A DNA stretch of 64,000 nt from Paramicrobacterium chengjingii (GCF_011751765.2 NZ_CP061169.1:3410001-3474000), one strand, 5' to 3'. Shown: positions 51,840-60,254, counted from the stretch's first letter. Numbers and translations are program-made. Notes: generated by a model from the sequence alone, not told the origin.

Positions 51840-53344
51840 TGACGCCGAAGCCAGTCAGCGGACTCGTTGAGTTGCGCGACATCACCGGATCGCCGGAACT
51901 CTCCGGACTCAGAGAGCTTTACCTTGCGAATCCGTCAAGCCCTGTGCGAGCGCTTGCTCTCATCTCCGACATTGAAGAACTGATTTCCGTGGGCCCCGAC
52001 ACCGTCGCGCTCCTCACTCCCGATGTCGCTCGCGGCGGATGGATGATCTCCGCCGCCCTTCGCTACGCGTGGGAGCGTCGCGCATGCGCGATCATCGTGC
52101 CGGAGCAGTCGTTCACCCAGACGGTCATCGACCTCGCGCGGCGCCTTGAGGTATCGCTACTCACGACCAACCACGACATGCGCGCCCTCGCCATCGACGC
52201 GGCGGTTCAAATGGGTGTCGCACGTGCGGGATCACTCGCGCGTGTGAACAGATTCACCCAGAGGATCGCCCAGGCTCGCGACCTGCGGAGTGCACTTGCA
52301 CTGACGTCGGATGAGCTCGATGGCGTTGACGCCCTCATCGAAACAGCGGGTGCTGTGACGCTCCGTTCGTCGTCATCGGAGGTGAAACCGACGGCGACTC
52401 GATCGCACGCTGACAGAGCGGAAATGGACGCTGGATACGAACGTGTTGCTGTCCCCATTACCTCGGTTGACTCCGAATTTGATGCGCTCGTCGCGTACGT
52501 TCCTGAAAGCGCAGCGTCACTTGCAGAACAGATTCTCGCTGCGGCAACGCCCTCTGTTCGTGCACTTCTCGCCGACGCACGATTGAAATCAACCCGCGAT
52601 TCGCTCCCGGTTATCACCATCACAGCGCTTAGCGGAGATGCACGAGGCTCCGGGGTTGATGACCCGTCTCGGGAGGCACTCTTCGACGAGTTTGACTGGC
52701 TGGTGGGCGGAGCGTATTCCGCGGTCTTCATCATGTCGGACCTCCCCGAGCAAACGGGAACCGCCGTCCATCAACTGTGGAACGCCGTCGTGCCGACCGT
52801 TCCACTCGCGCGGTTGATTGACGGATGGATTGGATTTGTTCCCGAGTCAGCCGGTCGAACTCGTGGCCAATTGCTGCAGCGCATGCGGCAGCACATGGAA
52901 CGGCTCCGAAAACTCGAAGTCCGTGTTGGCATCTCGGCCGAGCACTCCTCGCCACAGCAGGCTCTGAGAAGTGTTCGAGAAGCGTGGCTTGCTGCACGCA
53001 CTGCAGACCCACTCGACACGAGCGGCGCAGCTCTCGTCGAGTTCGAACAGCTTTCTGCACGCCTTCTCCCTCAGCTTCTGCCGTATCGTCTCGCCGAGCA
53101 GATCGGGGAACTTGTAATCCCCGACCTGCTCGCCGATCCTGCCGCAGACGAGCTCATGCGCGCGGTCGTCGTGTATCTGTCACACCACGGTTCCGCTTCG
53201 GCCGCTGCCGAGCAGCTGGGTGTACACCGCAATACTCTTCAGACGCGACTCAAGCGTGCAGAAAAGCTCGGCGTCCCGCTTTCGCACCCAGAAAACGTGC
53301 TACCGATGCACATGCTACTTTCCGGGCTGCTTCGCGGTCGCTAG
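51839..53344 (+). CDS. PucR-family transcriptional regulator
   Basis: A 501-residue PucR-type activator. The N-terminal ligand domain is PucR-like (VALLTPDVARGGWMISAALR). The C-terminal HTH is SASAAAEQLGVHRNTLQTRL, then KRAEKLGVPL. PucR proteins control purine and other cyclic nitrogen-compound catabolism and bind an intermediate. AAGGAGG precedes the ATG. It should control both arms of this island; its binding site would lie in the 125-bp space between 49343 and 49469. Confidence 0.88.
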   Translation: MTPKPVSGLVELRDITGSPELSGLRELYLANPSSPVRALALISDIEELISVGPDTVALLTPDVARGGWMISAALRYAWERRACAIIVPEQSFTQTVIDLARRLEVSLLTTNHDMRALAIDAAVQMGVARAGSLARVNRFTQRIAQARDLRSALALTSDELDGVDALIETAGAVTLRSSSSEVKPTATRSHADRAEMDAGYERVAVPITSVDSEFDALVAYVPESAASLAEQILAAATPSVRALLADARLKSTRDSLPVITITALSGDARGSGVDDPSREALFDEFDWLVGGAYSAVFIMSDLPEQTGTAVHQLWNAVVPTVPLARLIDGWIGFVPESAGRTRGQLLQRMRQHMERLRKLEVRVGISAEHSSPQQALRSVREAWLAARTADPLDTSGAALVEFEQLSARLLPQLLPYRLAEQIGELVIPDLLADPAADELMRAVVVYLSHHGSASAAAEQLGVHRNTLQTRLKRAEKLGVPLSHPENVLPMHMLLSGLLRGR

Positions 53345-53368
53345 CGCGTTTTTGGGCGTTCTCCGCAG

Positions 53369-53399
53369 GCTATCCCTCGGCGAGAATCGCGTCGATCTG
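53369..53399 (+). repeat. 31-bp direct repeat, right island boundary
   Basis: The 3' end of the SRPBCC gene (minus-strand reading QIDAILAEG-stop), matching 40230-40260 at 30 of 31 bases. It starts 25 bp past the PucR stop. Confidence 0.85.
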
Positions 53400-53858
53400 C
53401 CCCATCGCCTCGGCCATGCCTTCTTGCATGCCCATCGCAATCAAACGCTCAAGCTGCTCAGAACTCGAGAACTGCGTCAGTACGGTCATGCGTGTGCCAG
53501 CATCCGTCGGCTCGAACGTCACGGTGATGTGCGCATGATCGTTGGGATCGATGGGCTCCCCGGCGTTGTCGCTGAAGCCGTCGTCGAAGTCCAGGCGATG
53601 CCGCTCGTCGATCGCCGTGAAGCGGAACCAGGCGTGGGAGCGATCTCCCGCGGGGCCGGTCATGTAGTAGCGACTCTGCCCGCCAACCTCGAACTCGTGC
53701 CTGTGGAACGTCGCCGGGTATGTCGGCGGACCCCACCAGCGCTCGAGCTGCCGCGGATCCGCCCAAAGCTGCCATGCGCGCTCGGGCGCCGCCGCGAGCT
53801 CGGTGGCGATCGTGAGCGTGAGCGCTTCAGCATCCGTCGTGCTTGTTGTTACTGTCAT
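53370..53858 (-). CDS. SRPBCC/AHSA1-family protein
   Basis: A 162-residue START/Bet v1-like (SRPBCC) protein of the Aha1-C-terminal type: ATELAAAPERAWQLWADPRQ, LERWWGPPTYPATFHRHEFE and ITVTFEPTDAGTRMTVL. These bind hydrophobic ligands or are effectors in ArsR/SRPBCC two-gene systems. Overlaps the ArsR-type gene by 4 nt. Its 3' end is the duplicated island target. Confidence 0.85.
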   Translation of the reverse strand: MTVTTSTTDAEALTLTIATELAAAPERAWQLWADPRQLERWWGPPTYPATFHRHEFEVGGQSRYYMTGPAGDRSHAWFRFTAIDERHRLDFDDGFSDNAGEPIDPNDHAHITVTFEPTDAGTRMTVLTQFSSSEQLERLIAMGMQEGMAEAMGQIDAILAEG

Positions 53859-54190
53859 GATGTCTCTCCTGATGTGTCGTCGTTGACGATGTCGTGCATG
53901 CGAGCGATGCGCCCGCGCCAGATGGCCTCGTACTCGTCGAGCAACGCAGACGCGCGCTTCACCGCATCCGGATTTCCGTACACCAGCTGCTCCCGTCCAC
54001 GACGCTGCTTGGTGACGAGACCTGCCCGCTCAAGCACCGCAACGTGCTTCTGCACGGCAGCGAAGCTCATGGCGTAACCCCCAGCCAGCGCAGACACCGA
54101 CAGAGACTGCGCCATCACGCGCTCCACAATGTCTCGCCGCGTCGCATCTGCCAACGCCTGGAAGATGCGATCCACGTCGCCGTCACTCAT
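53855..54190 (-). CDS. ArsR-family regulator
   Basis: A 111-residue ArsR/SmtB-like winged helix: DRIFQALADATRRDIVERVM, SVSALAGGYAMSFAAVQKH and LERAGLVTKQRRGREQLV. Metal-binding cysteines typical of ArsR are absent. It pairs with SRPBCC as a common two-gene unit. Start uncertain: ATG 54190 begins where similarity starts, and in-frame ATGs exist up to 54232. The operator lies across this region, so a leaderless transcript is possible. Confidence 0.82.
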   Translation of the reverse strand: MSDGDVDRIFQALADATRRDIVERVMAQSLSVSALAGGYAMSFAAVQKHVAVLERAGLVTKQRRGREQLVYGNPDAVKRASALLDEYEAIWRGRIARMHDIVNDDTSGETS

Positions 54191-54194
54191 CCTT

Positions 54195-54216
54195 TGTACA
54201 ACCATTTGGTTGTACA
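54195..54216. promoter_or_regulatory. ArsR operator at the start codon
   Basis: TGTACAACC-ATTT-GGTTGTACA, a 22-bp palindrome (9-bp arms) just upstream of the proposed ArsR start. Autoregulation likely. Confidence 0.7.
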
Positions 54217-54283
54217 TTAGCATCGCAAACATTCTCGTACAAGAGGGGACTGGAAAATCGTCACCGCAGTATGATCAACTCAA

Positions 54284-55669
54284 ATGACGCCGCCAGATGA
54301 CAATACGGATGCTGATAGGCAGCCGGGCTCACGCGACGAACCCGACCACGAGCCAACGTCGCGCGTCGAACTCGATCTCGGACTGACGGGGCGCGTTCTC
54401 GACTGGGCAAACACCCTCACCTGGGGCCTCACAGCAGGTGCCGGTATGGGCACCTGGCTCACAGTGTGCCTGGGAATGACCCCGGTCTTCGGCTCTGACC
54501 CGCTGGAGTCTGACCGCATCACACGCCTCGCATTCACCACCTTCATCACAGCTGCCGGCGTGTTCTTCCTCGTGGCGAGCACTGTCTCTGCGCTGCGCAC
54601 GCTTTATTACGCCCAGCGCGTCGGCGAAGCGACGCGCGAGCCAGACTCGCCGCCCGCTGTCGATTACCAAGCCTGGGCAGCAGTCGGAACGACAACGTTC
54701 GGCAAGGCATTCGTCGGCTGGTTCGCTCTAGCGATTGTCATCCTCAGCGTTGGTGCGCTGATGACTTTCGCCGCTATTGCGTTTCTCGCCGAAGGTGAAC
54801 CAGGGTCGAGCACGCTCATTGCCTTGGGCCTTGCCGTCGGGTCTGTCGCGGTAGGCATCGCTCTTATCATCGCGGTCAAGCGGATGCGGTCACTGCGCAC
54901 GCGCCTCTGCCCCGACGATCCGCGCGACAAGCGACATCCGCATCCGCGGAATGCGCAACGTGTTCCCAACCCGGCATCCCGGTCGCACCGTGCAGTCATT
55001 CGCACCCAGACGATCGTGCTCAATTCTGCAATTGCCGCGCTCCTCGGCGGCATTGTCTCGTTTGTCATCTGGGGCGTCCTCACCGGCCAGGCCGTGATGA
55101 TCGGCGGTCGCGTGCGAGCGCTCCCCGAAGCCGTGCACAGTGACCTTTCGCTGGCCGATATCGCCGCACAAAGTGTTGTCGCGACGATTCTCGCGGTGAC
55201 GGCGATCGTTTGTGTGGTTCTTGTTTTCGTCGTGATCGTGCTGGGCGGGCTTCGCCGTTCCATCGCCCTTCGCGCTCTTGTGCCGCACGCCTCGTCGTCT
55301 GACGTTCACGAGACTCGTCCGCGGAAGGCCGTCTCAGAAGATGCACTGACACCGTACTCCGGAACGCGCAGAGCGACGGGAATCGTTGGAGCCGTCGCGG
55401 CATGGATCTTTGTCGCGGCAGCATCGCCGCTGTCAACGGTGATTACGATCATGACCCCTGCGGCACTTGTCGGCGCTGGCGTTCTTGCCATTGTGGCGAT
55501 GGGGGTCGTCGACATTGCCACGGAGCCTCGCTCGCGGCACACCCGCAACCTCCTCCTTGCCGCGTGGCCGTCGGCACAGGCATTCACCACCCGTTTCGTC
55601 CCTTCGAAGACGACGAGCGGGCAGAAGTCCACGGGCGCCCAGAAGTCGGCAGACAAGGGAACAGTCTGA
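54284..55669 (+). CDS. Polytopic membrane protein, function unknown
   Basis: A 461-residue protein with a hydrophilic, acidic 40-residue N-terminus (DDNTDADRQPGSRDEPDHEP). About eight to nine hydrophobic segments follow, split by hydrophilic loops near 205-245 and 330-370, and it ends in a Lys/Ser/Gln-rich tail. Not recognised by motif. It is single-gene, 94 bp from the divergent ArsR start. Composition and codon use look like the neighbourhood. Confidence 0.75.
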   Translation: MTPPDDNTDADRQPGSRDEPDHEPTSRVELDLGLTGRVLDWANTLTWGLTAGAGMGTWLTVCLGMTPVFGSDPLESDRITRLAFTTFITAAGVFFLVASTVSALRTLYYAQRVGEATREPDSPPAVDYQAWAAVGTTTFGKAFVGWFALAIVILSVGALMTFAAIAFLAEGEPGSSTLIALGLAVGSVAVGIALIIAVKRMRSLRTRLCPDDPRDKRHPHPRNAQRVPNPASRSHRAVIRTQTIVLNSAIAALLGGIVSFVIWGVLTGQAVMIGGRVRALPEAVHSDLSLADIAAQSVVATILAVTAIVCVVLVFVVIVLGGLRRSIALRALVPHASSSDVHETRPRKAVSEDALTPYSGTRRATGIVGAVAAWIFVAAASPLSTVITIMTPAALVGAGVLAIVAMGVVDIATEPRSRHTRNLLLAAWPSAQAFTTRFVPSKTTSGQKSTGAQKSADKGTV

Positions 55670-56024
55670 GGTCTCGACTGACGGTGCTGTCGTGCAGGTG
55701 CCACCACCGACGTGCGCACATGCTACGCTCGGGGCGGCCGTTCTCACGGCCGACGCAGCACGCCACAATCAGTGGCCGTGCGCACAGAGCGAAGGCGAGG
55801 TGAGTGACCCATGGACGGTGATAGTTCTCATCGCAGACCGGGCACCGCAGTCGCTCCGCACATGACCTCACTCTAGAGTCGCAGTCGGCGCGGGCGGTCC
55901 CCCGGTTTTCCCGCCATCCGAAAATCTGACCGGATCTCGCGCGGCGTCCAATCGCGCTCGTCGAGGTGATTCGGTTGCGCGCTGGCTGCATCCGCTCCGC
56001 GCGCCGAGCGAGAGGAGTCCGACC
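55670..56024 (+). promoter_or_regulatory. Structured 355-bp leader of mgtE, with a candidate short leader ORF
   Basis: No gene is called here. A 7-bp hairpin (CGGCCGT, TCTC, ACGGCCG) lies near 55736-55753, and CGCTC/GAGCG could close a longer stem. ATG at 55811, preceded by GAGGTGAG, opens a 21-codon frame reading MDGDSSHRRPGTAVAPHMTS and ending TAG at 55876. A Mg2+-responsive leader is plausible before mgtE, but I could not match the M-box consensus. Low confidence. Confidence 0.3.
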
Positions 56025-57383
56025 ATGACTGTGGACTTCAACAACGACATGACCGGTGCGATCGACACGATCTCGCAGCAAATCACCTCCAGCAACCTGA
56101 CCGGCGTTGCCGAATCTGTTGTCGGTTTGCCGACACGAGAGCTCGTCGACATCTGCGAACGCCTGAATGTGAAGCAGCGTGCTGTGGTCTTCCGCCTGCT
56201 GCCAAAACAGCAGGCGCTCGAGGTGTTCGAGACGCTCGCACCTCCACTGCAGAGCGATCTGGTCTCGGCACTGCGCGACTCCGAAGTGGCGTCGCTCTTT
56301 GCGGGGCTCGACCCCGATGACCGCGTATGGCTGCTCGACGAGCTCCCCGCGGGCGTCGCCCCTCAGCTGCTGCGTGGTCTGCCGGACCGCGAACGCGAGT
56401 TGACGGCCGTCGTTCTCGGGTACCCGCAAGACAGCATCGGGCGGCGAATGAGCCCGGAGTACGTCACGACGCACCCCGGTCTGAGCGTGACGCAGACTCT
56501 CGCGCGCATTCACGCAGGGCTGGAGCACGCCGAGACGATCTACACGGTGCCGGTTCTCGACGATGGCCGTCGCGTTGTGGGAATTGTGAGCCTGCGCAAC
56601 CTGATGTCGGCATCGGGCGACACCCTCATCGACGAGCTGATGAAGTCGCCGCACACCGTGAAAGCGACGGCTGATGTCGAGGATGCCGCGCGAGTCTGCG
56701 CTGATCTCGGTCTGCTTGCCCTGCCCATCGTTGACAGCGAATCGCGGCTTGTCGGCATCCTGACCATTGACGATGCCGTGCGCATTCTTGAAAACGAAGA
56801 GACAGAGGATGCTGCTCGCCAGGGCGGTGTCGAGCCGCTGCGCCGGCCGTACCTGTCGACGCCGATTCGCAGCCTCGTGCGCTCACGCGTTCTGTGGCTT
56901 CTCGTTCTCGCGGTCGGAGCGACGCTCACGGTTCAGGTGCTTGAGGTGTTCGAAGACACGCTGAACGCGGTCACCGTTCTCGCCCTGTTCGTTCCGCTGC
57001 TCATCGGCACCGGAGGAAACACGGGAAACCAGGCGGCGACAACGGTGACGCGTGCGCTCGCGCTCGGCGACGTGCGGTCGCGAGACATTCTGCGCGTGCT
57101 CGGGCGCGAGATGCGCGTGGGGTTCTTTCTCGGTCTCATGCTCGGAACGCTGGGTTTCGCCGTTGCGACGCCGGTTTACGATCTGGGAATCGGCGTCACA
57201 ATCGGACTGACGCTCGTCGCGGTGTGTACGGTCGCGGCAACGATCGGTGGAATCATGCCGCTGGCCGCGCACGCGATTCGTGTCGACCCCGCTGTGTTCT
57301 CGAACCCGTTCATCTCGACGTTCGTCGACGCGACCGGGCTGATCATCTACTTCCTCATCGCGATGGCAATTCTGCAGATTTGA
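56025..57383 (+). CDS. mgtE: MgtE-family magnesium transporter
   Basis: A 452-residue Mg2+ channel. The N domain holds repeated helical hairpins (ERLNVKQRAVVFRLLPKQQA, ASLFAGLDPDDRVWLLDELP). Two CBS domains follow (VTTHPGLSVTQTLARIHAGL, then VKATADVEDAARVCADLGLL). Five membrane helices end the protein, with the pore signature GTGGNTGNQAATTV and the last helix GLIIYFLIAMAIL. GAGAGGAG precedes the ATG. CBS and N domains gate by intracellular Mg2+. Confidence 0.95.
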   Translation: MTVDFNNDMTGAIDTISQQITSSNLTGVAESVVGLPTRELVDICERLNVKQRAVVFRLLPKQQALEVFETLAPPLQSDLVSALRDSEVASLFAGLDPDDRVWLLDELPAGVAPQLLRGLPDRERELTAVVLGYPQDSIGRRMSPEYVTTHPGLSVTQTLARIHAGLEHAETIYTVPVLDDGRRVVGIVSLRNLMSASGDTLIDELMKSPHTVKATADVEDAARVCADLGLLALPIVDSESRLVGILTIDDAVRILENEETEDAARQGGVEPLRRPYLSTPIRSLVRSRVLWLLVLAVGATLTVQVLEVFEDTLNAVTVLALFVPLLIGTGGNTGNQAATTVTRALALGDVRSRDILRVLGREMRVGFFLGLMLGTLGFAVATPVYDLGIGVTIGLTLVAVCTVAATIGGIMPLAAHAIRVDPAVFSNPFISTFVDATGLIIYFLIAMAILQI

Positions 57384-57428
57384 GAGCCCTCGAGTGACAT
57401 CGTCAGCGGTCGGCGTTATGGTGGCCAC

Positions 57429-57788
57429 ATGAGTGCGACAGAGACGACGCAGACATTCTTCGACGCATACGCTCAGGCGTTGCTCGACCGCGACGCGGCG
57501 GCCATTGCGCAGCTCTACGCGGTGCCCTCGCTCATTCTCTTTCCGGGCCAGTCCATCGCCGTGACGAGCGTCGAGCAGACCGAGCAGTTCTTTGCCTCGT
57601 CGTTCGAGCAGTACCACGGAGTCTCTGAGGCCCACTCAGACATCACCGTGGTTGCCGAAGCGGAGCACAGCCTCTGGGCCGACGTCACGTGGACGTACGG
57701 CGGCGAGCGTCGGGAGCGGTTCATCTACCAGCTAGTTCGCGCCGATGATGTGTGGACGATCGCCGTGCTCACCCCGACCAGCTTGTAG
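57429..57788 (+). CDS. SnoaL-like/NTF2-type protein
   Basis: A 119-residue cone-fold (NTF2/SnoaL) protein: TTQTFFDAYAQALLDRDAAA, IAQLYAVPSLILFPGQ and WTYGGERRERFIYQLVRADD. Members are isomerases, cyclases or ligand binders; none can be assigned. It is 45 nt past mgtE on the same strand. Confidence 0.75.
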   Translation: MSATETTQTFFDAYAQALLDRDAAAIAQLYAVPSLILFPGQSIAVTSVEQTEQFFASSFEQYHGVSEAHSDITVVAEAEHSLWADVTWTYGGERRERFIYQLVRADDVWTIAVLTPTSL

Positions 57789-57957
57789 AACCCGACCCGC
57801 TTTCTCTCTAGGCTCTGGAGGCTGGTGCAGCCCCGACTGTGCACGACAGCGTTGGTGATGTCAGGCTCGTCGCGGCGCCCCAGTGGTGGAAAGAGTGACG
57901 ATCAATGAGATCGCCCGGTGTAGTGGATGGTGGTGACGTTCTGAATAGTTTGAGCAG

Positions 57958-58731
57958 CTAGTTGCGGAGTCGCCTGTGAACGCGCGGGGAGAACGCTATT
58001 GCGGCCTGCCGCACTCGAACGTGCGGGCGCCGAGATCCATAGGGTTGCAGATAATTGCCATAGGCAATCACATCGCGCTCGAGTATCTGCTCAGGATTGT
58101 CGATGTGGAGGCGGTCGAGGTTTTTCTTGTCGACCAGTATTGCGACATCGTCAGCTGCATTATAGAGGCGAATCATGAGACTGCCCCATCGTGTGGGAAC
58201 GTACCCTCCGACCTTTCCCCACACGATGAGCTGTCTATCGAGATATTCCTCTGCGATTGCCTTAGTGGCGTGCACGATGATGTCTGATGCAGCGGTCGGC
58301 GGCTTCGTCCCCAGAACTAGCTCGAGATGTTTGGGGAGAACGCCAGTAACGAGATCGACTAGCAGCGTCGAGAATGATCGTTGAGTGGATGTGTCCAGCT
58401 GATGCTTGCTGGGATCGGTGCAATGACGACGAGTGAGCTTCCCAGGTGTTTTGGGGCTAGGCTGGTGACGTCGATCCGGCCCCTGTGAAGGCACGGCTAG
58501 TCCTAGCCTCATAGTCCAACGCTGTGGCGGTGCCCCTTGGATATGGTTATGCCCGACGTCTCCCGGGGCGTCCTTTGATCGCTCGGAGCCCGCATCGCAG
58601 TCCCGTTTGTGATGCGCAGCGAACGCCGCAGATCGCTTGTCGCTGTGTAATGCAGTGGCCCAGACTTCAGCACCACACTCGTCGCCGTTGGGTAGCTCCC
58701 CCGAACACCAGAGAGGTGGGAGCGTATTCAT
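57958..58731 (-). CDS. Uncharacterised protein with Cys/His-rich N-terminus, partner of YhcG
   Basis: A 257-residue protein of unknown family. The N-terminus LWCSGELPNGDECGAEVW, then AAHHKRDCDAGS, gives a C-x10-C ... H-H-x3-C pattern that resembles the zinc-ribbon-like head of CoiA-type proteins. The C-terminal half (DLVTGVLPKHLELVLGTKPP onward) looks globular, with several alpha-beta elements. It follows the DUF1016 gene by 37 nt on the same strand. Codon use is less biased than that of its neighbours, suggesting acquisition. Start and function uncertain; a DNA/RNA-related role is inference. Confidence 0.5.
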   Translation of the reverse strand: MNTLPPLWCSGELPNGDECGAEVWATALHSDKRSAAFAAHHKRDCDAGSERSKDAPGDVGHNHIQGAPPQRWTMRLGLAVPSQGPDRRHQPSPKTPGKLTRRHCTDPSKHQLDTSTQRSFSTLLVDLVTGVLPKHLELVLGTKPPTAASDIIVHATKAIAEEYLDRQLIVWGKVGGYVPTRWGSLMIRLYNAADDVAILVDKKNLDRLHIDNPEQILERDVIAYGNYLQPYGSRRPHVRVRQAAIAFSPRVHRRLRN

Positions 58732-58768
58732 CGCACGTGCTTGATCGATCGTTACGAGGCCGCCGCTA

Positions 58769-59851
58769 TCAGTCCTTGCCACGTCCACGGACGATTCCTT
58801 CCTCGAGCAGGGCGGCGATACCTTCGGGCTTCTGTGCGAGCTCTTCAGTGAAGGCGCGGGCAATAGTCTCTTCATCGGGGAGCGCCGCTTGGGCTTCCCG
58901 AGTCAGCTCATACCGGCTCACAGCCATGGGCTGCGTTGTCGAAGCGAGAGCGTAGCGAACGACGGCGTCGTTCTTACCTGCCACAAGCATGATCCCAACG
59001 GTAGGCTCGTGCTTGTCTGGGATGCGCAGCTTGTCGTCAACGAGGGTAACGTAGAACCCAAGCTGACCGGCATCACGTGGGTCAAACTTGCTCGTCTTCA
59101 GCTCGATCACGATGTACCGGAGTTGCTCGACGTGGAAGAACAGCAAATCTACGTAGAAGTCGTCTCCGTCGACGTCGAAGTGTACTTGACGACCAACAAA
59201 GGCGTAACCGGGGCCGAGTTCTCGGAGAGTGTCGATAATGCGGTCGACGAGGCGTCCTTCAAGCTCGCGTTCTCCCGCGTCACTATCGATGGCGAGGAAA
59301 TCCAGCGTGTAGGGGTCCTTCGTCAACTGCTGTGCCAGTTCTGAGCCTCGCTGTTCGAGAACTCCACTGAAGTTTGCCGGAGCGGCGGATTCGCGTTCGT
59401 GAAGTTTTGTCGTGATCTGGTGGGCGAGGACTGGACGACTCCAACCGTTTACGACGTCTTTCTCGGCGTACCAGTCACGCAGCTCGCGGTCCTGAAGCTT
59501 GTCGAGGAGTTCGATGATGTGGCCCCACGGCAATTCGCCAACGGGTCGTTGGCGAATTAGGCCTTCGTTCGGCCAGGCGATCGTAAACCGGCGCATGTAG
59601 CGAAGATTCGCTACAGAAAAGCCCTTCATAGATGGAAACTCTGCCCGGAGGTCGTGGGCGAGGCGGTGAAGGATGCCGGTCCCCCATTGTTCCGTACTTT
59701 GGCGTTGCAGAATCGTTCGTCCGAGTTTCCACCACAACATCAGAAGCTCGGTATTTGCCTTCCGCTGTGCTTGGAAGCGTGCGGCGCGGACATGTCGCTT
59801 CAGTTCATCGAGTGTCATTGCATAGTTGGATGAAGTGATCGTGCCAGTCAT
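58769..59851 (-). CDS. DUF1016/YhcG-family PD-(D/E)xK nuclease
   Basis: A 360-residue YhcG-type protein. The N-terminal DUF1016 domain shows LMLWWKLGRTI and GFSVANLRYMRRF. The C-terminal nuclease domain has FYVDLLFFHVEQLRYIVIEL followed by KTSKFDP, matching D-(x)n-ExK of PD-(D/E)xK enzymes, and GFYVTLVDDKLR. Such proteins occur in mobile and defence-associated loci. Its start has GAGGGGAACTG upstream. It sits with an unidentified Cys/His protein as a two-gene accessory unit. Confidence 0.88.
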   Translation of the reverse strand: MTGTITSSNYAMTLDELKRHVRAARFQAQRKANTELLMLWWKLGRTILQRQSTEQWGTGILHRLAHDLRAEFPSMKGFSVANLRYMRRFTIAWPNEGLIRQRPVGELPWGHIIELLDKLQDRELRDWYAEKDVVNGWSRPVLAHQITTKLHERESAAPANFSGVLEQRGSELAQQLTKDPYTLDFLAIDSDAGERELEGRLVDRIIDTLRELGPGYAFVGRQVHFDVDGDDFYVDLLFFHVEQLRYIVIELKTSKFDPRDAGQLGFYVTLVDDKLRIPDKHEPTVGIMLVAGKNDAVVRYALASTTQPMAVSRYELTREAQAALPDEETIARAFTEELAQKPEGIAALLEEGIVRGRGKD

Positions 59852-59860
59852 CAGTTCCCC

Positions 59861-60007
59861 TCAGGCCGTTTCTCGCCACACGGACACGACGAGTGCCCCA
59901 TCGTGTAAATCGGGCAGAGCATTCGGCCGCTTCTCTGTTACAGCACACCCGGCAGCGTCCGACCTCATCGAGGGCTCGACGTCGGCCTCCCGACCTGTGG
60001 TATTCAT
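59861..60007 (-). CDS. Candidate 48-residue small protein upstream of YhcG
   Basis: On the minus strand from 60007 the frame runs MNTTGREADVEPSMRSDAAG to the end LPDLHDGALVVSVWRETA, stopping 9 nt before the YhcG start. The C-terminal stretch looks structured, but the ribosome site is weak (GGAAGA, far upstream). Could be a leader or an antitoxin-sized partner; not recognised. Confidence 0.3.
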   Translation of the reverse strand: MNTTGREADVEPSMRSDAAGCAVTEKRPNALPDLHDGALVVSVWRETA

Positions 60008-60069
60008 GCCAGCAGTCTTCCAAAGCCCTCAGACATTGCTCCGATGCAAACGACGAGATGGCAAAGAAT

Positions 60070-60117
60070 GTGACACGGAGACACGTGTGATCAGAGAGTT
60101 CTCCGACTCTGTGTCAC
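60070..60117. repeat. Inverted repeat GTGACAC
   Basis: GTGACACGGAG (60070-60080) pairs with CTCTGTGTCAC (60107-60117): 11-bp arms with one mismatch. It lies upstream of YhcG in a lower-GC stretch. Confidence 0.5.
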
Positions 60118-60236
60118 GTACTCGGACATGCTCATCAGATCACGATCGACCCGCATACGTGAAACAACGCTGAAGCCAAGGGTGACGTCCGGATCGCGGC
60201 CGACGCCGAAGCTCGGGTTGAATTCCACCCCGAGAC

Positions 60237-60254
60237 AGAGACGTTTGCGTCTCT
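60237..60254 (-). terminator. Hairpin after the PfkB gene
   Basis: AGAGACG-TTTG-CGTCTCT, a 7-bp perfect stem with a 4-nt loop, 27 nt past the PfkB stop. No T tract. Confidence 0.5.

Larger units (their letters stand above)
40230..53399. mobile_element. Putative 13.1-kb catabolic island bounded by 31-bp direct repeats
   Basis: Between the two 31-bp repeats lie ten genes: amidohydrolase, hyuB, hyuA, three ABC genes, an ABM gene, a HyuA-like gene, DUF917 and PucR. They form two divergent operons of one pathway and nothing else. Removing one repeat plus the cargo restores EI24 and SRPBCC as convergent genes 2 nt apart. This is the pattern left by integration at a gene 3' end that regenerates the gene. 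No integrase or transposase is seen, so either mobility came in trans, or the structure arose by recombination. Confidence 0.6.

Noticed and set aside
55670..56024. M-box magnesium riboswitch
   Set aside because: AGGTGAG occurs, but the conserved M-box elements around it could not be found; recorded only as a structured leader.
55584..56654. Minus-strand frame with a CPVCDENYH stretch before mgtE
   Set aside because: The Cys pattern looked like a zinc protein, but the frame runs antisense into mgtE and over the end of the 461-residue gene, with no start or ribosome site supporting a smaller unit.
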